Shown piece by piece: positions 8,238 to 16,269 of a DNA stretch of 64,000 nt. The position numbers were made by a program, and so were the translations under genes. Position 1 is the first letter of the stretch. The number at the start of each line of letters is the position of its first letter. Source of the DNA: Halomonas nitroreducens (lineage in GTDB: Bacteria; Pseudomonadota; Gammaproteobacteria; Pseudomonadales; Halomonadaceae); the NCBI RefSeq assembly GCF_003966155.1, contig NZ_RXNS01000010.1, positions 62,001 through 126,000 on the forward strand, read 5' to 3'. A model generated the notes under the pieces. That model ran no database searches, was not told the DNA's origin, and saw only the letters and a program-made list of their open reading frames with translations.

Positions 8238-9283
8238 CCGCGAGTCGCACCGCCGACCTCGAGCGCCTGACGCTGGGCTTCATCCCCCTGCTGGATGCCG
8301 CCCTGCCGATCATCGCCCGCGAGGGCGGCTTCTTCGCCGCCGAGGGGCTCGACGTCGCGCTGTCACGCGAGAATGCCTGGTCGACCCTGCGCGACAAGCT
8401 CGCCGCCGGCTTGCTGGATGGCGCCCACATGCTGGCTCCGCTGCCTCTGGCCATGAGCCTGGGCATCTCCGGCGCCGCCTGCGAGACCCTGGCCCCGCTG
8501 GTGCTGGGGCGCAACGGCAACACCCTGGTGCTGTCGAAGCGCTGGAGCGAGGGCATGCCCTTGCCGGATGCCCCCGCCCCGGAGGGAAGCGCCACGGCCC
8601 CCGCCGTCAGCGCCCGCGACTTCGCCCGTCGGCTGCGCCACCGGGGCGGACCGCCGCCCTGCCTGGCCATGGTCCATCCCTTCTCGTGCCAGCATTACCA
8701 GCTGCGCGAATGGCTGGCCCTCGGCGGCATCGACGCCGACCACGAGGTCAAGCTGGTGGTCCTGCCGCCGCCCCGCATGGCCGAGGCCCTGGAGGAAGGG
8801 CGCATCGACGGCTTCTGTGTCGGCGAGCCCTGGGGTAGCCTGGCCCAGCACCGGGGAGGCGGTCGCATCGTCGCCAGCGGCGCCCAGCTCTGGCCGGACC
8901 ATCCCGAGAAGGTGCTCGGGGTCACCGCGACCTGGGCCGAGCGCCATCCCGAGACCCTCGCCGCCCTGCTCCGTGCCCTGGCCGGGGCCGCCGACTGGCT
9001 CGCTGCCTCGCCCGAGCATGCCCGCCAGGCACGCGACTGGCTGGCCCTGCCGCCCTACCTGGACCGGGCCGTCAGCCACCTCGAGACGCTGGCCCCCGGC
9101 ACGGAGCCGATACGGCAACGGCTCGATGGCGACCTGCGCCCCTCCGCCGAAGCCATGGCCCCCATGGCCAACCATATCGACCAGGCGCTGCGCGCCCAGG
9201 GCGGCCGGCTGGCCCCAGAGCGGCTGTCGGCCTGTTACAGCCCCGTGCATTTCGATGCCACCACGCACCAGGACCGTGCATAA
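8234..9283 (+). CDS. nasS: Nitrate/nitrite sensor, NrtA/CmpA-like protein
   Basis: Protein of 349 residues related to the periplasmic nitrate-binding protein NrtA. It starts directly with LTLGFIPLLDAALPII and has no signal peptide, which fits the cytoplasmic NasS sensor rather than a transport protein. In the known system NasS sequesters NasT until nitrate or nitrite binds. It is translationally coupled to nasT through an ATGA overlap. A 7-bp stem (GGCGGCA/TGCCGCC) follows at about 9300-9320 but lacks a U-run. Confidence 0.93.
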   Translation: MTASRTADLERLTLGFIPLLDAALPIIAREGGFFAAEGLDVALSRENAWSTLRDKLAAGLLDGAHMLAPLPLAMSLGISGAACETLAPLVLGRNGNTLVLSKRWSEGMPLPDAPAPEGSATAPAVSARDFARRLRHRGGPPPCLAMVHPFSCQHYQLREWLALGGIDADHEVKLVVLPPPRMAEALEEGRIDGFCVGEPWGSLAQHRGGGRIVASGAQLWPDHPEKVLGVTATWAERHPETLAALLRALAGAADWLAASPEHARQARDWLALPPYLDRAVSHLETLAPGTEPIRQRLDGDLRPSAEAMAPMANHIDQALRAQGGRLAPERLSACYSPVHFDATTHQDRA

Positions 9284-9368
9284 GGCACGCCCAAGGGGTG
9301 GCGGCAAGGCCGCTGCCGCCCTCTCAGGAATCTTCAAGCGACTGCTTTAAAAGGAATTAACCGCCACC

Positions 9369-9384
9369 TGGCCTGATTATTGAA
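9369..9384 (+). promoter_or_regulatory. Imperfect sigma-54-like promoter before the nir leader
   Basis: TGGCCTGATTATTGAA matches TGGC-x2-G-N4-TTG but has A instead of C in the -12 GC. It sits about 40 bp before the leader hairpins, so a start near 9395 would give an RNA carrying all the attenuator elements. Its position supports the call; the -12 mismatch weakens it. Confidence 0.35.
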
Positions 9385-9422
9385 AGGGCAGGATGACAGG
9401 AGCGGGCCCCGGCCCCTCCCTC

Positions 9423-9466
9423 GCGGTCAACGGCGATCGCACACCGAATTCCAGACGAAGACGTCT
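9423..9466 (+). promoter_or_regulatory. ANTAR-type paired hairpins, probable NasT target
   Basis: First hairpin: GCGGTC/GATCGC (9423-9428 with 9435-9440, one G-U) closing the hexaloop AACGGC, which has the A1 and G4 that define ANTAR targets. Second hairpin: AGACG/CGTCT (9453-9457 with 9462-9466); its loop is shorter than the usual hexaloop. The second hairpin uses bases that also form the left arm of the terminator at 9458-9505, so the two are mutually exclusive. That is the arrangement known for NasR/NasT antitermination. Confidence 0.75.
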
Positions 9467-9505
9467 CAGCGCTCCCGCTGCCAGGGGGTGCGGAGGCGTC
9501 TTTTT
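9458..9505 (+). terminator. Leader attenuator terminator before the nir operon
   Basis: Arms 9458-9476 and 9484-9502 pair over 18 of 19 positions (one A/G mismatch, two G-U) around the loop GCTGCCA, ending in a run of five T at 9501-9505. It stands 20 bp before the first gene of the nirBD operon, so without antitermination transcription would stop here. Confidence 0.88.
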
Positions 9506-9525
9506 GCGTTTCAGGAGGTTTCGAC

Positions 9526-10842
9526 ATGTGCCCCGATGCCCTTACCGGGTCCATCACGACACAGCATCCTATTGAGCACCTGGTGATTGTCGGCAACGGC
9601 ATGGCCACCCAGCGCCTCGTCGAGACGCTCGTTCGCCAGGTCAATGCGCCGCGCCGCATTACCGTGGTCGGCGAGGAACGCTGCCCGGCCTACAACCGCA
9701 TCCTGCTTTCCCCCTGGCTCGCGGGCGAGATGACCCATGACGACCTGCGCCTGCCCGAGATCGCCGACCGGGCCGGCATCACCCTGAGCACGCGCCTCGG
9801 CGAGCGGGTGACCCGCATCGACCGGGACCGGCGCCGGATCCTGACCGAGGGTGGCGAGGCCATCGCCTATGACCGGCTGGTGCTGGCCACGGGCTCGCGA
9901 ACCGCCCTGCCCCCCGTGCCGGGGATCGAGTTGGCCGGGGTCAGCGGCTTCCGTGACCTGGACGACGCCGAGGCCCTGGCCGAGGCCGCCGAGCGCGGCG
10001 GCCGCGGCCTGGTGGTCGGCGGCGGCCTGCTGGGGCTCGAGGCCGCCGAGGGCCTGCGCCAGCGCGGCATGCAGGTCCGCGTGCTCCAGCGCAGCGACCG
10101 TCTGATGAACCGTCAACTCGACGCCACCGCCGCGATGCTGCTGCAACGCGAACTGGAGGGCCGCGGGCTGGAGATCGCCACCGGCGTCGAACTGGCCGCC
10201 CTGGAGGACGACGGACGCGGCCATGTCGTCGCGGCGCGCCTGGCCACCGGGGAGCGACTGCCCGCCGAGCGCGTGGTCATTGCCGCCGGCATCACGCCCA
10301 ATGCCGAGCTCGGCCGGGAGGCCGGCCTGGCCTGTGACCGCGCCATCCGGGTCGATGCCTGGCTGACCACCTCCGACCCGGCCATCCATGCGCTGGGCGA
10401 ATGCTGCCAGGTCGGGCCCCGCACCTTCGGGCTGGTGGAGCCGATCTGGCAGCAGGTCGAGGTGCTGGCCCGTCACCTGTCCGGGGAAGCGACGGCGGGC
10501 TTCGCCGACGCCCCGACCGCGACCAAGCTCAAGGTCGGCGGCGTGTCGCTGTATGCCTTCGGCCCCACCGAGGCCGCGCCGGGCCACGAGGCGCTGACCT
10601 ATCACGATCCGCAGCAGGGCGAATACCGCCGCCTGCTGCTGCGCGATGGCCGCCTGGAGGGCGCCGTGCTGTATGGCGATACCGCCATGGGGCCCTGGCT
10701 GTTCACCCAGGCCCGGGCCGGCACCCGGCTCGATGCCGCCCGCCAGGCCCTGGCCCTCGGCCAGGCCGATGTCGAGGCCCTGCTTGCCGAGCAAGAGAGC
10801 CCGCTCAAAGACACCGACAGCCCCGAGAAGGAGGCCGCATGA
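9526..10842 (+). CDS. FAD/NAD(P)-dependent oxidoreductase, likely electron-transfer subunit of nitrate/nitrite assimilation
   Basis: Flavoprotein of 438 residues of the pyridine-nucleotide-disulphide type, homologous to the N-terminal half of NirB. It has two dinucleotide folds (HLVIVGNGMATQRL near the N-terminus, GLVVGGGLLGLEAAEGL near residue 165) and LATGSRTALP. It lacks the BFD and sulphite-reductase-type domains of NirB. Proteins of this kind (Klebsiella NasC, Bacillus NasB) pass NADH electrons to NasA. An AGGAGG site precedes the ATG; the stop overlaps the nirB start by 4 bp. It could instead assist NirB. Confidence 0.88.
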   Translation: MCPDALTGSITTQHPIEHLVIVGNGMATQRLVETLVRQVNAPRRITVVGEERCPAYNRILLSPWLAGEMTHDDLRLPEIADRAGITLSTRLGERVTRIDRDRRRILTEGGEAIAYDRLVLATGSRTALPPVPGIELAGVSGFRDLDDAEALAEAAERGGRGLVVGGGLLGLEAAEGLRQRGMQVRVLQRSDRLMNRQLDATAAMLLQRELEGRGLEIATGVELAALEDDGRGHVVAARLATGERLPAERVVIAAGITPNAELGREAGLACDRAIRVDAWLTTSDPAIHALGECCQVGPRTFGLVEPIWQQVEVLARHLSGEATAGFADAPTATKLKVGGVSLYAFGPTEAAPGHEALTYHDPQQGEYRRLLLRDGRLEGAVLYGDTAMGPWLFTQARAGTRLDAARQALALGQADVEALLAEQESPLKDTDSPEKEAA

Positions 10843-13343
10843 ACACGCCCCAGTCCGAAGCACAACACCTGATCATCATCGGTAACGGCATGGTCGGCCA
10901 CCATCTGGTCGAACAGCTCGTCGAACGTGGCGCCACCGCGCAGTACCGCATCACGGTCTTCGGCGAGGAGCGTCACCGCGCCTATGATCGCGTCCACCTG
11001 TCCGAGTACTTCGCCGGTCGCGACGCCCAGTCCCTGGCCATGTGCCACGCCGACTTCTATGCCGAGCACGGCATCGAGCTGCGTCTCCACGAGGCGGTGA
11101 CCGCGCTCGATCGCGACAAGGGCGAGGTGGTGACCGACCAGGGCCGCTACGCCTACGACCGGGTCGTGCTGGCCACCGGCTCCTACCCGTTCGTGCCGCC
11201 GATCCCCGGCAACGACCGCGAGAACTGCCTGGTCTACCGTACCCTGGACGACCTGGACGCCATCCGCGCCGCGGCCGAGAACGCCACCACCGGCGTGGTG
11301 GTCGGCGGCGGCCTGCTGGGCCTGGAGGCGGCCAACGCCCTGCGCGGGCTCGACCTCGACACCGCCGTGGTCGAGTTCGCACCTAGGCTGATGCCGATGC
11401 AGGTCGACACCGAGGGGGGCGAGCTGCTGCGCGAGAAGATCGAGGCGCTGGGGGTCCAGGTACTCACCGGCCGCGCCACCCAGCACATCGAGGATGGCCA
11501 GGCCAGCTTCCACCGCATGGTCTTCCAGGACGACAAGGTACTGGAGACCGACCTGATCGTGTTCTCCGCCGGCATCCGTCCCCGCGACGAGCTGGCCCGG
11601 GAGGCCGCCCTGGAGATGGGCGAGCGCGGCGGCGTGGTGATCGACGACCGCTGCCTGACCAGTGACCCGGCGATCCTGGCCATCGGCGAGGTGGCGCTGT
11701 GGAACGACAGCATCTTCGGCCTGGTGGCCCCCGGCTACCAGATGGCCAAGGCGGCCGCCGACACCCTGCTGGGCGGCGAGTTGACCTTCGCGGGCGCCGA
11801 CATGAGCACCAAGCTCAAGCTGCTCGGCGTCGACGTGGGCGCTATCGGCGATGCCCACGGCAACCAGAACCCCGGCGCGCGGATGTTCCGCTACCTCGAC
11901 GAGATCAAGCAGGAATACCGCAAGCTGGTGGTCTCCAGCGACGGCAGGAAGCTGCTCGGCGCCATGCTGGTGGGTGACAACGCCTACTACGACACCCTGA
12001 TGCAGTACTACAGCAACGGCCTGGAACTGCCTGAAGACCCGGCGGCACTGATCCTGCCCTCCACCGAGGGGGCGCCGACCCTGGGCGCCGATGCCCTGCC
12101 CGAGGGCGCGACCATCTGTTCCTGTCACAACGTCACCAAGGGATCGATCTGCGCGACCCTCGATGCCGGTGCCACCGACCTGGGCAGCGTCAAGGCCGAG
12201 ACCAGGGCCAGCACCGGCTGTGGTGGCTGCGCGGCCCTGCTCAAGAGCGTGGTCGACCACGAATTGGAAGCCCGCGGCGTGGAGGTCGACCGGTCGATCT
12301 GCGAGCACTTCGCCCACACCCGCCAGGAGCTCTTCGACATCGTCCGCGTCGAGGGCATCAAGACCTTCGGCGAGCTGATCGGCAAGCACGGCCAGGGCCT
12401 GGGCTGCGACATCTGCAAGCCGGCGGTGGCCTCGATCCTGGCGTCCTGCTTCAACGAGCCGATCACCGACGCCGCGCATATCCCGCTGCAGGATACCAAC
12501 GACACCTTCATGGCCAACATGCAGAAGAACGGCACCTACTCGGTGGTGCCGCGTGTCCCCGGCGGCGAGATCACCCCGGACAAGCTGGTGGTGCTCGGCG
12601 AGGTGGCCCAGCAGTACGGCCTCTACACCAAGATCACCGGCGGCCAGCGCATCGACCTGTTCGGCGCCCGCCTCGAGGACCTGCCCGACATCTGGGGCGC
12701 GCTGATCGAGGCCGGCTTCGAGACCGGTCACGCCTACGGCAAGTCGGTGCGTACCGTGAAGTCCTGCGTGGGCAGCACCTGGTGCCGCTACGGGGTGCAG
12801 GACAGCGTGGGCATGGCCATCCAGCTGGAGCACCGCTACAAGGGCCTGCGCTCGCCCCACAAGCTCAAGTTCGCGGTCTCCGGCTGCACCCGCGAGTGCG
12901 CCGAGGCCCAGAGCAAGGATGTCGGGGTGATCGCCACCGAGCATGGCTGGAACCTCTACGTGTGCGGCAACGGCGGCATGCGCCCGCGCCACGCCGAGCT
13001 GCTGGCCACCGACCTCGACGACGCGCAGCTGATCCGCGCCGTCGACCGCTTCCTGATGTTCTACGTGCGCACCGCCGACCGCCTGCAGCGCACCTCGGTA
13101 TGGCGCGAGAACCTCGAGGGCGGCCTGGACTACCTCAAGGCGGTGGTGCTGGAGGACAGCCTGGGGATCGGCGACGAACTCGAGGCGCAGATGCAGACCG
13201 TCATCGACAACTACGAGTGCGAGTGGGCGGGCGCCATCAACGACCCCGAGAAGCTCAAGCGCTTCCGCAGCTTCGTCAACGACGCGCGCCCCGATCCGGA
13301 CATTATCGTGACGGAGGAGCGCGGCCAGCTCCTGCCCGCCTAA
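10839..13343 (+). CDS. nirB: Nitrite reductase (NADH), large subunit
   Basis: Siroheme nitrite reductase of 834 residues reducing nitrite to ammonium. Domains in order: FAD/NAD(P) domain (LIIIGNGMVGHHLVEQL; second fold GVVVGGGLLGLEAAN), BFD-like 2Fe-2S domain (CSCHNVTKG ... STGCGGCAAL), ferredoxin-like half domain, then the 4Fe-4S/siroheme region with CVGSTWCRYG and SGCTRECAEAQSKD. The length is normal. The start is the ATG overlapping the previous stop. Siroheme supply is linked to cobA across the divergent locus. Confidence 0.97.
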   Translation: MNTPQSEAQHLIIIGNGMVGHHLVEQLVERGATAQYRITVFGEERHRAYDRVHLSEYFAGRDAQSLAMCHADFYAEHGIELRLHEAVTALDRDKGEVVTDQGRYAYDRVVLATGSYPFVPPIPGNDRENCLVYRTLDDLDAIRAAAENATTGVVVGGGLLGLEAANALRGLDLDTAVVEFAPRLMPMQVDTEGGELLREKIEALGVQVLTGRATQHIEDGQASFHRMVFQDDKVLETDLIVFSAGIRPRDELAREAALEMGERGGVVIDDRCLTSDPAILAIGEVALWNDSIFGLVAPGYQMAKAAADTLLGGELTFAGADMSTKLKLLGVDVGAIGDAHGNQNPGARMFRYLDEIKQEYRKLVVSSDGRKLLGAMLVGDNAYYDTLMQYYSNGLELPEDPAALILPSTEGAPTLGADALPEGATICSCHNVTKGSICATLDAGATDLGSVKAETRASTGCGGCAALLKSVVDHELEARGVEVDRSICEHFAHTRQELFDIVRVEGIKTFGELIGKHGQGLGCDICKPAVASILASCFNEPITDAAHIPLQDTNDTFMANMQKNGTYSVVPRVPGGEITPDKLVVLGEVAQQYGLYTKITGGQRIDLFGARLEDLPDIWGALIEAGFETGHAYGKSVRTVKSCVGSTWCRYGVQDSVGMAIQLEHRYKGLRSPHKLKFAVSGCTRECAEAQSKDVGVIATEHGWNLYVCGNGGMRPRHAELLATDLDDAQLIRAVDRFLMFYVRTADRLQRTSVWRENLEGGLDYLKAVVLEDSLGIGDELEAQMQTVIDNYECEWAGAINDPEKLKRFRSFVNDARPDPDIIVTEERGQLLPA

Positions 13344-13352
13344 AGGAAATGG

Positions 13353-13460
13353 CTGCGCGAGCGAATCGCGTCGTTGCGCGGCACCCCGAAGGCTCGCCTA
13401 ACAACCCGTTATGTCTCGCCTTCGGTGCGCCGCGCGCCTAGCGCTTCATCTCGCTCGCCG
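13353..13460. repeat. Long imperfect palindrome between nirB and nirD
   Basis: Two arms of about 45-50 nt share GCGAGCGA, GCGCGG and CACC/GAAGGC blocks in inverted order around AACAACCCGTT, with small indels. The 216-bp spacer is unusually long for a gene pair normally only a few bases apart. It looks like an inserted palindromic element (REP/MITE type). A separate small palindrome TCCCGATCATCGGGA lies near 13495-13509. Confidence 0.6.
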
Positions 13461-13559
13461 ATTTCCCGATACCTTTGCGGGGAAGCTTGTTCACTCCCGA
13501 TCATCGGGAATTGGTCCCCACAAGCTCCCTGGCGAACGAGAAATGAGAGGAACTTGCCC

Positions 13560-13934
13560 ATGTCCACCGCAACCGCAGAAGCTACGACCATGACCCAGAC
13601 CTGGCAACCCCTGTGCACCAAGGCCGACCTGGTCGCCTTCTCCGGCGTCGCCGCCTGGATCGAGACGCCCGAGGGACCGGCCCAGGTGGCCCTGTTCTAC
13701 CTGCCCGGCCATGCCACCGAGCTCTATGCCGTGGACCATCACGATCCCTTCTCGGGCGCCAACGTCATCGCCCGGGGCATCGTCGGCGACCTCTCGGGGG
13801 CGCCGGTGGTGGCCTCCCCGATCTACAAGCAGCATTTCCGGCTCGACGACGGCCAGTGCCTGGAAGACGAGGCAGTACGGCTGCGCTGCTGGGCGGTCTG
13901 CTTCAAGGGCGACCAGGTGATGCTCCGGGCGTGA
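13560..13934 (+). CDS. nirD: Nitrite reductase (NADH), small subunit
   Basis: Rieske-fold protein of 124 residues that partners NirB. The sequence WQPLCTKADLVAFSGVAAWI and the HDPFSGANVIARGIVG segment are typical of NirD, which keeps the Rieske fold but lacks the Cys/His cluster ligands, as here. The first 14 residues (rich in Ala and Thr) may be dispensable; a second ATG lies at codon 11. GAGAGGA precedes the chosen start. It is followed by a strong hairpin, so it probably ends the operon. Confidence 0.93.
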   Translation: MSTATAEATTMTQTWQPLCTKADLVAFSGVAAWIETPEGPAQVALFYLPGHATELYAVDHHDPFSGANVIARGIVGDLSGAPVVASPIYKQHFRLDDGQCLEDEAVRLRCWAVCFKGDQVMLRA

Positions 13935-13962
13935 CCCCGCCCTCGGCCGCCGTCCGCCACGT

Positions 13963-13991
13963 GCCCGCCCCCTCGCATGCCGGGGGCGGGC
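13963..13991. terminator. Hairpin between nirD and ectC-like gene
   Basis: GCCCGCCCCC and GGGGGCGGGC form a perfect 10-bp stem around a 9-nt loop. It separates two convergent genes and could work in both directions, although no T-run follows. Confidence 0.6.
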
Positions 13992-14040
13992 GCGCGTCGG
14001 CAGGGCCTCCCCGCCGCCCGGCGGCGGCATGGCGTGCCGG

Positions 14041-14442
14041 TCAGCGGCTGAGCACGCTGCCGTCGTCGTCGTACAGCGGGTAGCTGCCCTGCTCGTCGTG
14101 ATCCTCGGGGCCGACCAGCGACGGTGTGAAGACGCAGAGCACGGTCATCCCCTCGTCGCTGCTGAGGACATGCTGCTGGTGCTTGTCCAGGGCATAGAGC
14201 ACGCCGGGGGTCAGCGTCCAGCGGCCGCCTTCGGTGAGGTCCTCGATGGTGCCCTTCCCCTCCAGGCAGAGCACCGTCTCGCGGTGATTCCGGTACCAGA
14301 TGTGCAATTCCTGGCCCGGCTTGATATAGGTCTCGTGGAAGGAATGGCCCATCCCGTCGGCACGCAACGTGTAACGACGGCTGATGAACTTCTCCTCGTC
14401 GATGGCGTTGTTCTCGGCGTCTTCGCGGGTGCGCACGATCAT
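14041..14442 (-). CDS. Ectoine-synthase-like cupin (orphan EctC)
   Basis: Protein of 133 residues that begins MIVRTREDAENN and aligns along its length with ectoine synthase, which cyclises N-gamma-acetyl-diaminobutyrate. The EctC metal ligands appear conserved: Glu in RNHRETVLC, Tyr in VLYALDKH and His in DKHQQH. The later FTPSLVGPEDHDEQGSYP also matches EctC. No ectA or ectB is adjacent; instead it lies 44 bp behind an amidase gene on the same strand. The family match is strong. Whether it makes ectoine or a related cyclic product is unknown. GAGGAG lies 8 bp before the ATG. Confidence 0.85.
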   Translation of the reverse strand: MIVRTREDAENNAIDEEKFISRRYTLRADGMGHSFHETYIKPGQELHIWYRNHRETVLCLEGKGTIEDLTEGGRWTLTPGVLYALDKHQQHVLSSDEGMTVLCVFTPSLVGPEDHDEQGSYPLYDDDGSVLSR

Positions 14443-14486
14443 GCGGGAGCTCCTCGAACGGTGTGCGGACGGTGGCCAGTGGCGAC

Positions 14487-15902
14487 TCAGGCGGGCTGGG
14501 ACGGATCCGGCACCGTGGGAAAGCGCGGCGGATGGGCCGCCATGAAGGCGTGACAGGCCCTCAGCACCCGGCAATCATCGAACTTGCCGCCGGCCAGCTG
14601 GAAGCCCACCGGGAGGCCGGCATCGGTGAATCCGCAGGGCACCGAGGCCGCGGGCTGCTGGCTGAGGTTGAAGGGATAGGAGAACGGCGCCCAGTCTTCC
14701 CAGTCCTTCATGCCGCTGCCGGGGGGCACCTGCTGGTTGATCTCGAACGGCGAGATGGGCACGGCCGGCGTCATCAACAGGTGGTACTCCTGGTTGAAGT
14801 GCTCGAGTCGCTGGGTCAGGAGCGCCCGCTCGGCCAAGGCGCGAAACAGCTCGACGGCCGTCCAGTCCTGCGCCTCCCGGGCATTGGCCACCAGGCCGGG
14901 GTCCAGGCGTTCGCGCTGGTGCTCATCGAGCCGCGACCATTGTTCCAGCGATGCCGTGAACCACAGCTTCTTGAAGACATCCAGAGGCGAGGCGAAGCCG
15001 GGATGGATCTCCACGATTTCGGCGCCCAGATCTTCGAGCTTGCGTGCGGCCTCGGCCACCCGGTCGGCGATCTGGCGATCGACCCGGGCGTAGCCCAGGG
15101 TGGGGGAGTAGGCGATGCGCAGCCCCCGCAGGCCCTTGTCGAGATCCTCCCCCCAGTCGTCCGGCTGCCCCCGGGTGGCATAGGGGTCGCGATAGTCATA
15201 GCGGCCCATGACATTGAGCATGCTGACGGCATCGCGCACGTTACGGGTCAGGGGGCCCAGGTGGGAGAGCGTCGGCTCCTTGGCGGGCGGCCACTGCGGC
15301 GTCCAACCGAAGGTGGGCTTGAAGCCGAAGACGCCGGTGAAGGCCGCCGGGATGCGGATCGAGCCACCGGAATCGCCGCCCTGGTGGAGAACCCCCAGAT
15401 TCAGGGCGGCGGCCACGGCGGCACCGCCCGACGAGCCGCCGGGCGTCAGCCGCGTGTCCCAGGGATTGGTGGTGGCGCCAAACACCCGATTGTCGGTGAC
15501 CGCCTTCCAGCCGAACTCCGGGGTATTGGTCTTGCCCAGGATGACCGCCCCCGCCTCTCGCAACATGCGGGCGGGCGGCGCATCATTGTCACAGGGCGTG
15601 TCCGGGACGGTGAGCGACCCCTCGCGACAGGGCATGCCGGCGACCTCGGTCAGGTCCTTGAGCGACACCGGCATCCCGTCGATGGGGCTCAGCGGCGTGC
15701 CCTGCCCCCAGCGACGAGCCGAGGCCTTGGCTGCCGCCTCGGCGCCTTCGTGATCCACGTGGACGTAGGCATTTACCTTGTCATTGAAGCGCTCGATGCG
15801 CTCGAGCGCTGCCCGCGTGGCCTCCAGTGGCGAGGCCTCGCGCGACCGGAACAGTGACTCGAGACGTGTCGCATCCATCAAGCCCAGATCGGACTCGCTC
15901 AT
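14487..15902 (-). CDS. Amidase signature family protein
   Basis: Amidase of 471 residues hydrolysing an unidentified amide. The Ser-cisSer-Lys triad is visible: Lys about 82 in PVSLKDLTEVAG, Ser about 157 in TPGGSSGG and nucleophile Ser about 181 in GGDSGGSIRIPA. No signal peptide, so cytoplasmic. The start at 15902 has GGAGGA upstream; longer in-frame extensions look non-coding. It is followed by the EctC-like gene, which suggests one operon. It could equally be a general acylamide hydrolase or a tRNA-independent GatA paralogue; no gatB or gatC is near. Confidence 0.92.
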   Translation of the reverse strand: MSESDLGLMDATRLESLFRSREASPLEATRAALERIERFNDKVNAYVHVDHEGAEAAAKASARRWGQGTPLSPIDGMPVSLKDLTEVAGMPCREGSLTVPDTPCDNDAPPARMLREAGAVILGKTNTPEFGWKAVTDNRVFGATTNPWDTRLTPGGSSGGAAVAAALNLGVLHQGGDSGGSIRIPAAFTGVFGFKPTFGWTPQWPPAKEPTLSHLGPLTRNVRDAVSMLNVMGRYDYRDPYATRGQPDDWGEDLDKGLRGLRIAYSPTLGYARVDRQIADRVAEAARKLEDLGAEIVEIHPGFASPLDVFKKLWFTASLEQWSRLDEHQRERLDPGLVANAREAQDWTAVELFRALAERALLTQRLEHFNQEYHLLMTPAVPISPFEINQQVPPGSGMKDWEDWAPFSYPFNLSQQPAASVPCGFTDAGLPVGFQLAGGKFDDCRVLRACHAFMAAHPPRFPTVPDPSQPA

Positions 15903-16269
15903 GTCGCTCTTCCTCCAATCGGCGCCCCGTGCCTCCCTGCCCACCCTAAAACAGCCATTGGCGTGTTCCAATCGTCGGAGCCCGACGACGCCCCGGCCAT
16001 GCCGGGCGAGCACGCCGCACGGCTCCCGGTCGGGCGGCAGGCAACCGCCGCAGCGTTGAGGGCGGAAATTGTGCACAGCGGCAAAGATGGGCCATGCTGG
16101 AAGCCAAGTGGCAAGTATTGCGGTCATATGACAACGGGAGGTGATCACCACAAGACCGTCAGACCGGCACGTCGCGCCCTGTCACGGAACTGACATCCCG
16201 CGCTGACAGTGTCGACATCGAGGCGTCATCTCTGACGTCGATCCGGTGACAATCAGGAGAGCTGCGCCG

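Noticed and set aside
9300-9320. Hairpin after nasS as a terminator
   Set aside because: A 7-bp stem but no T-run; the functional terminator is at 9458-9505.
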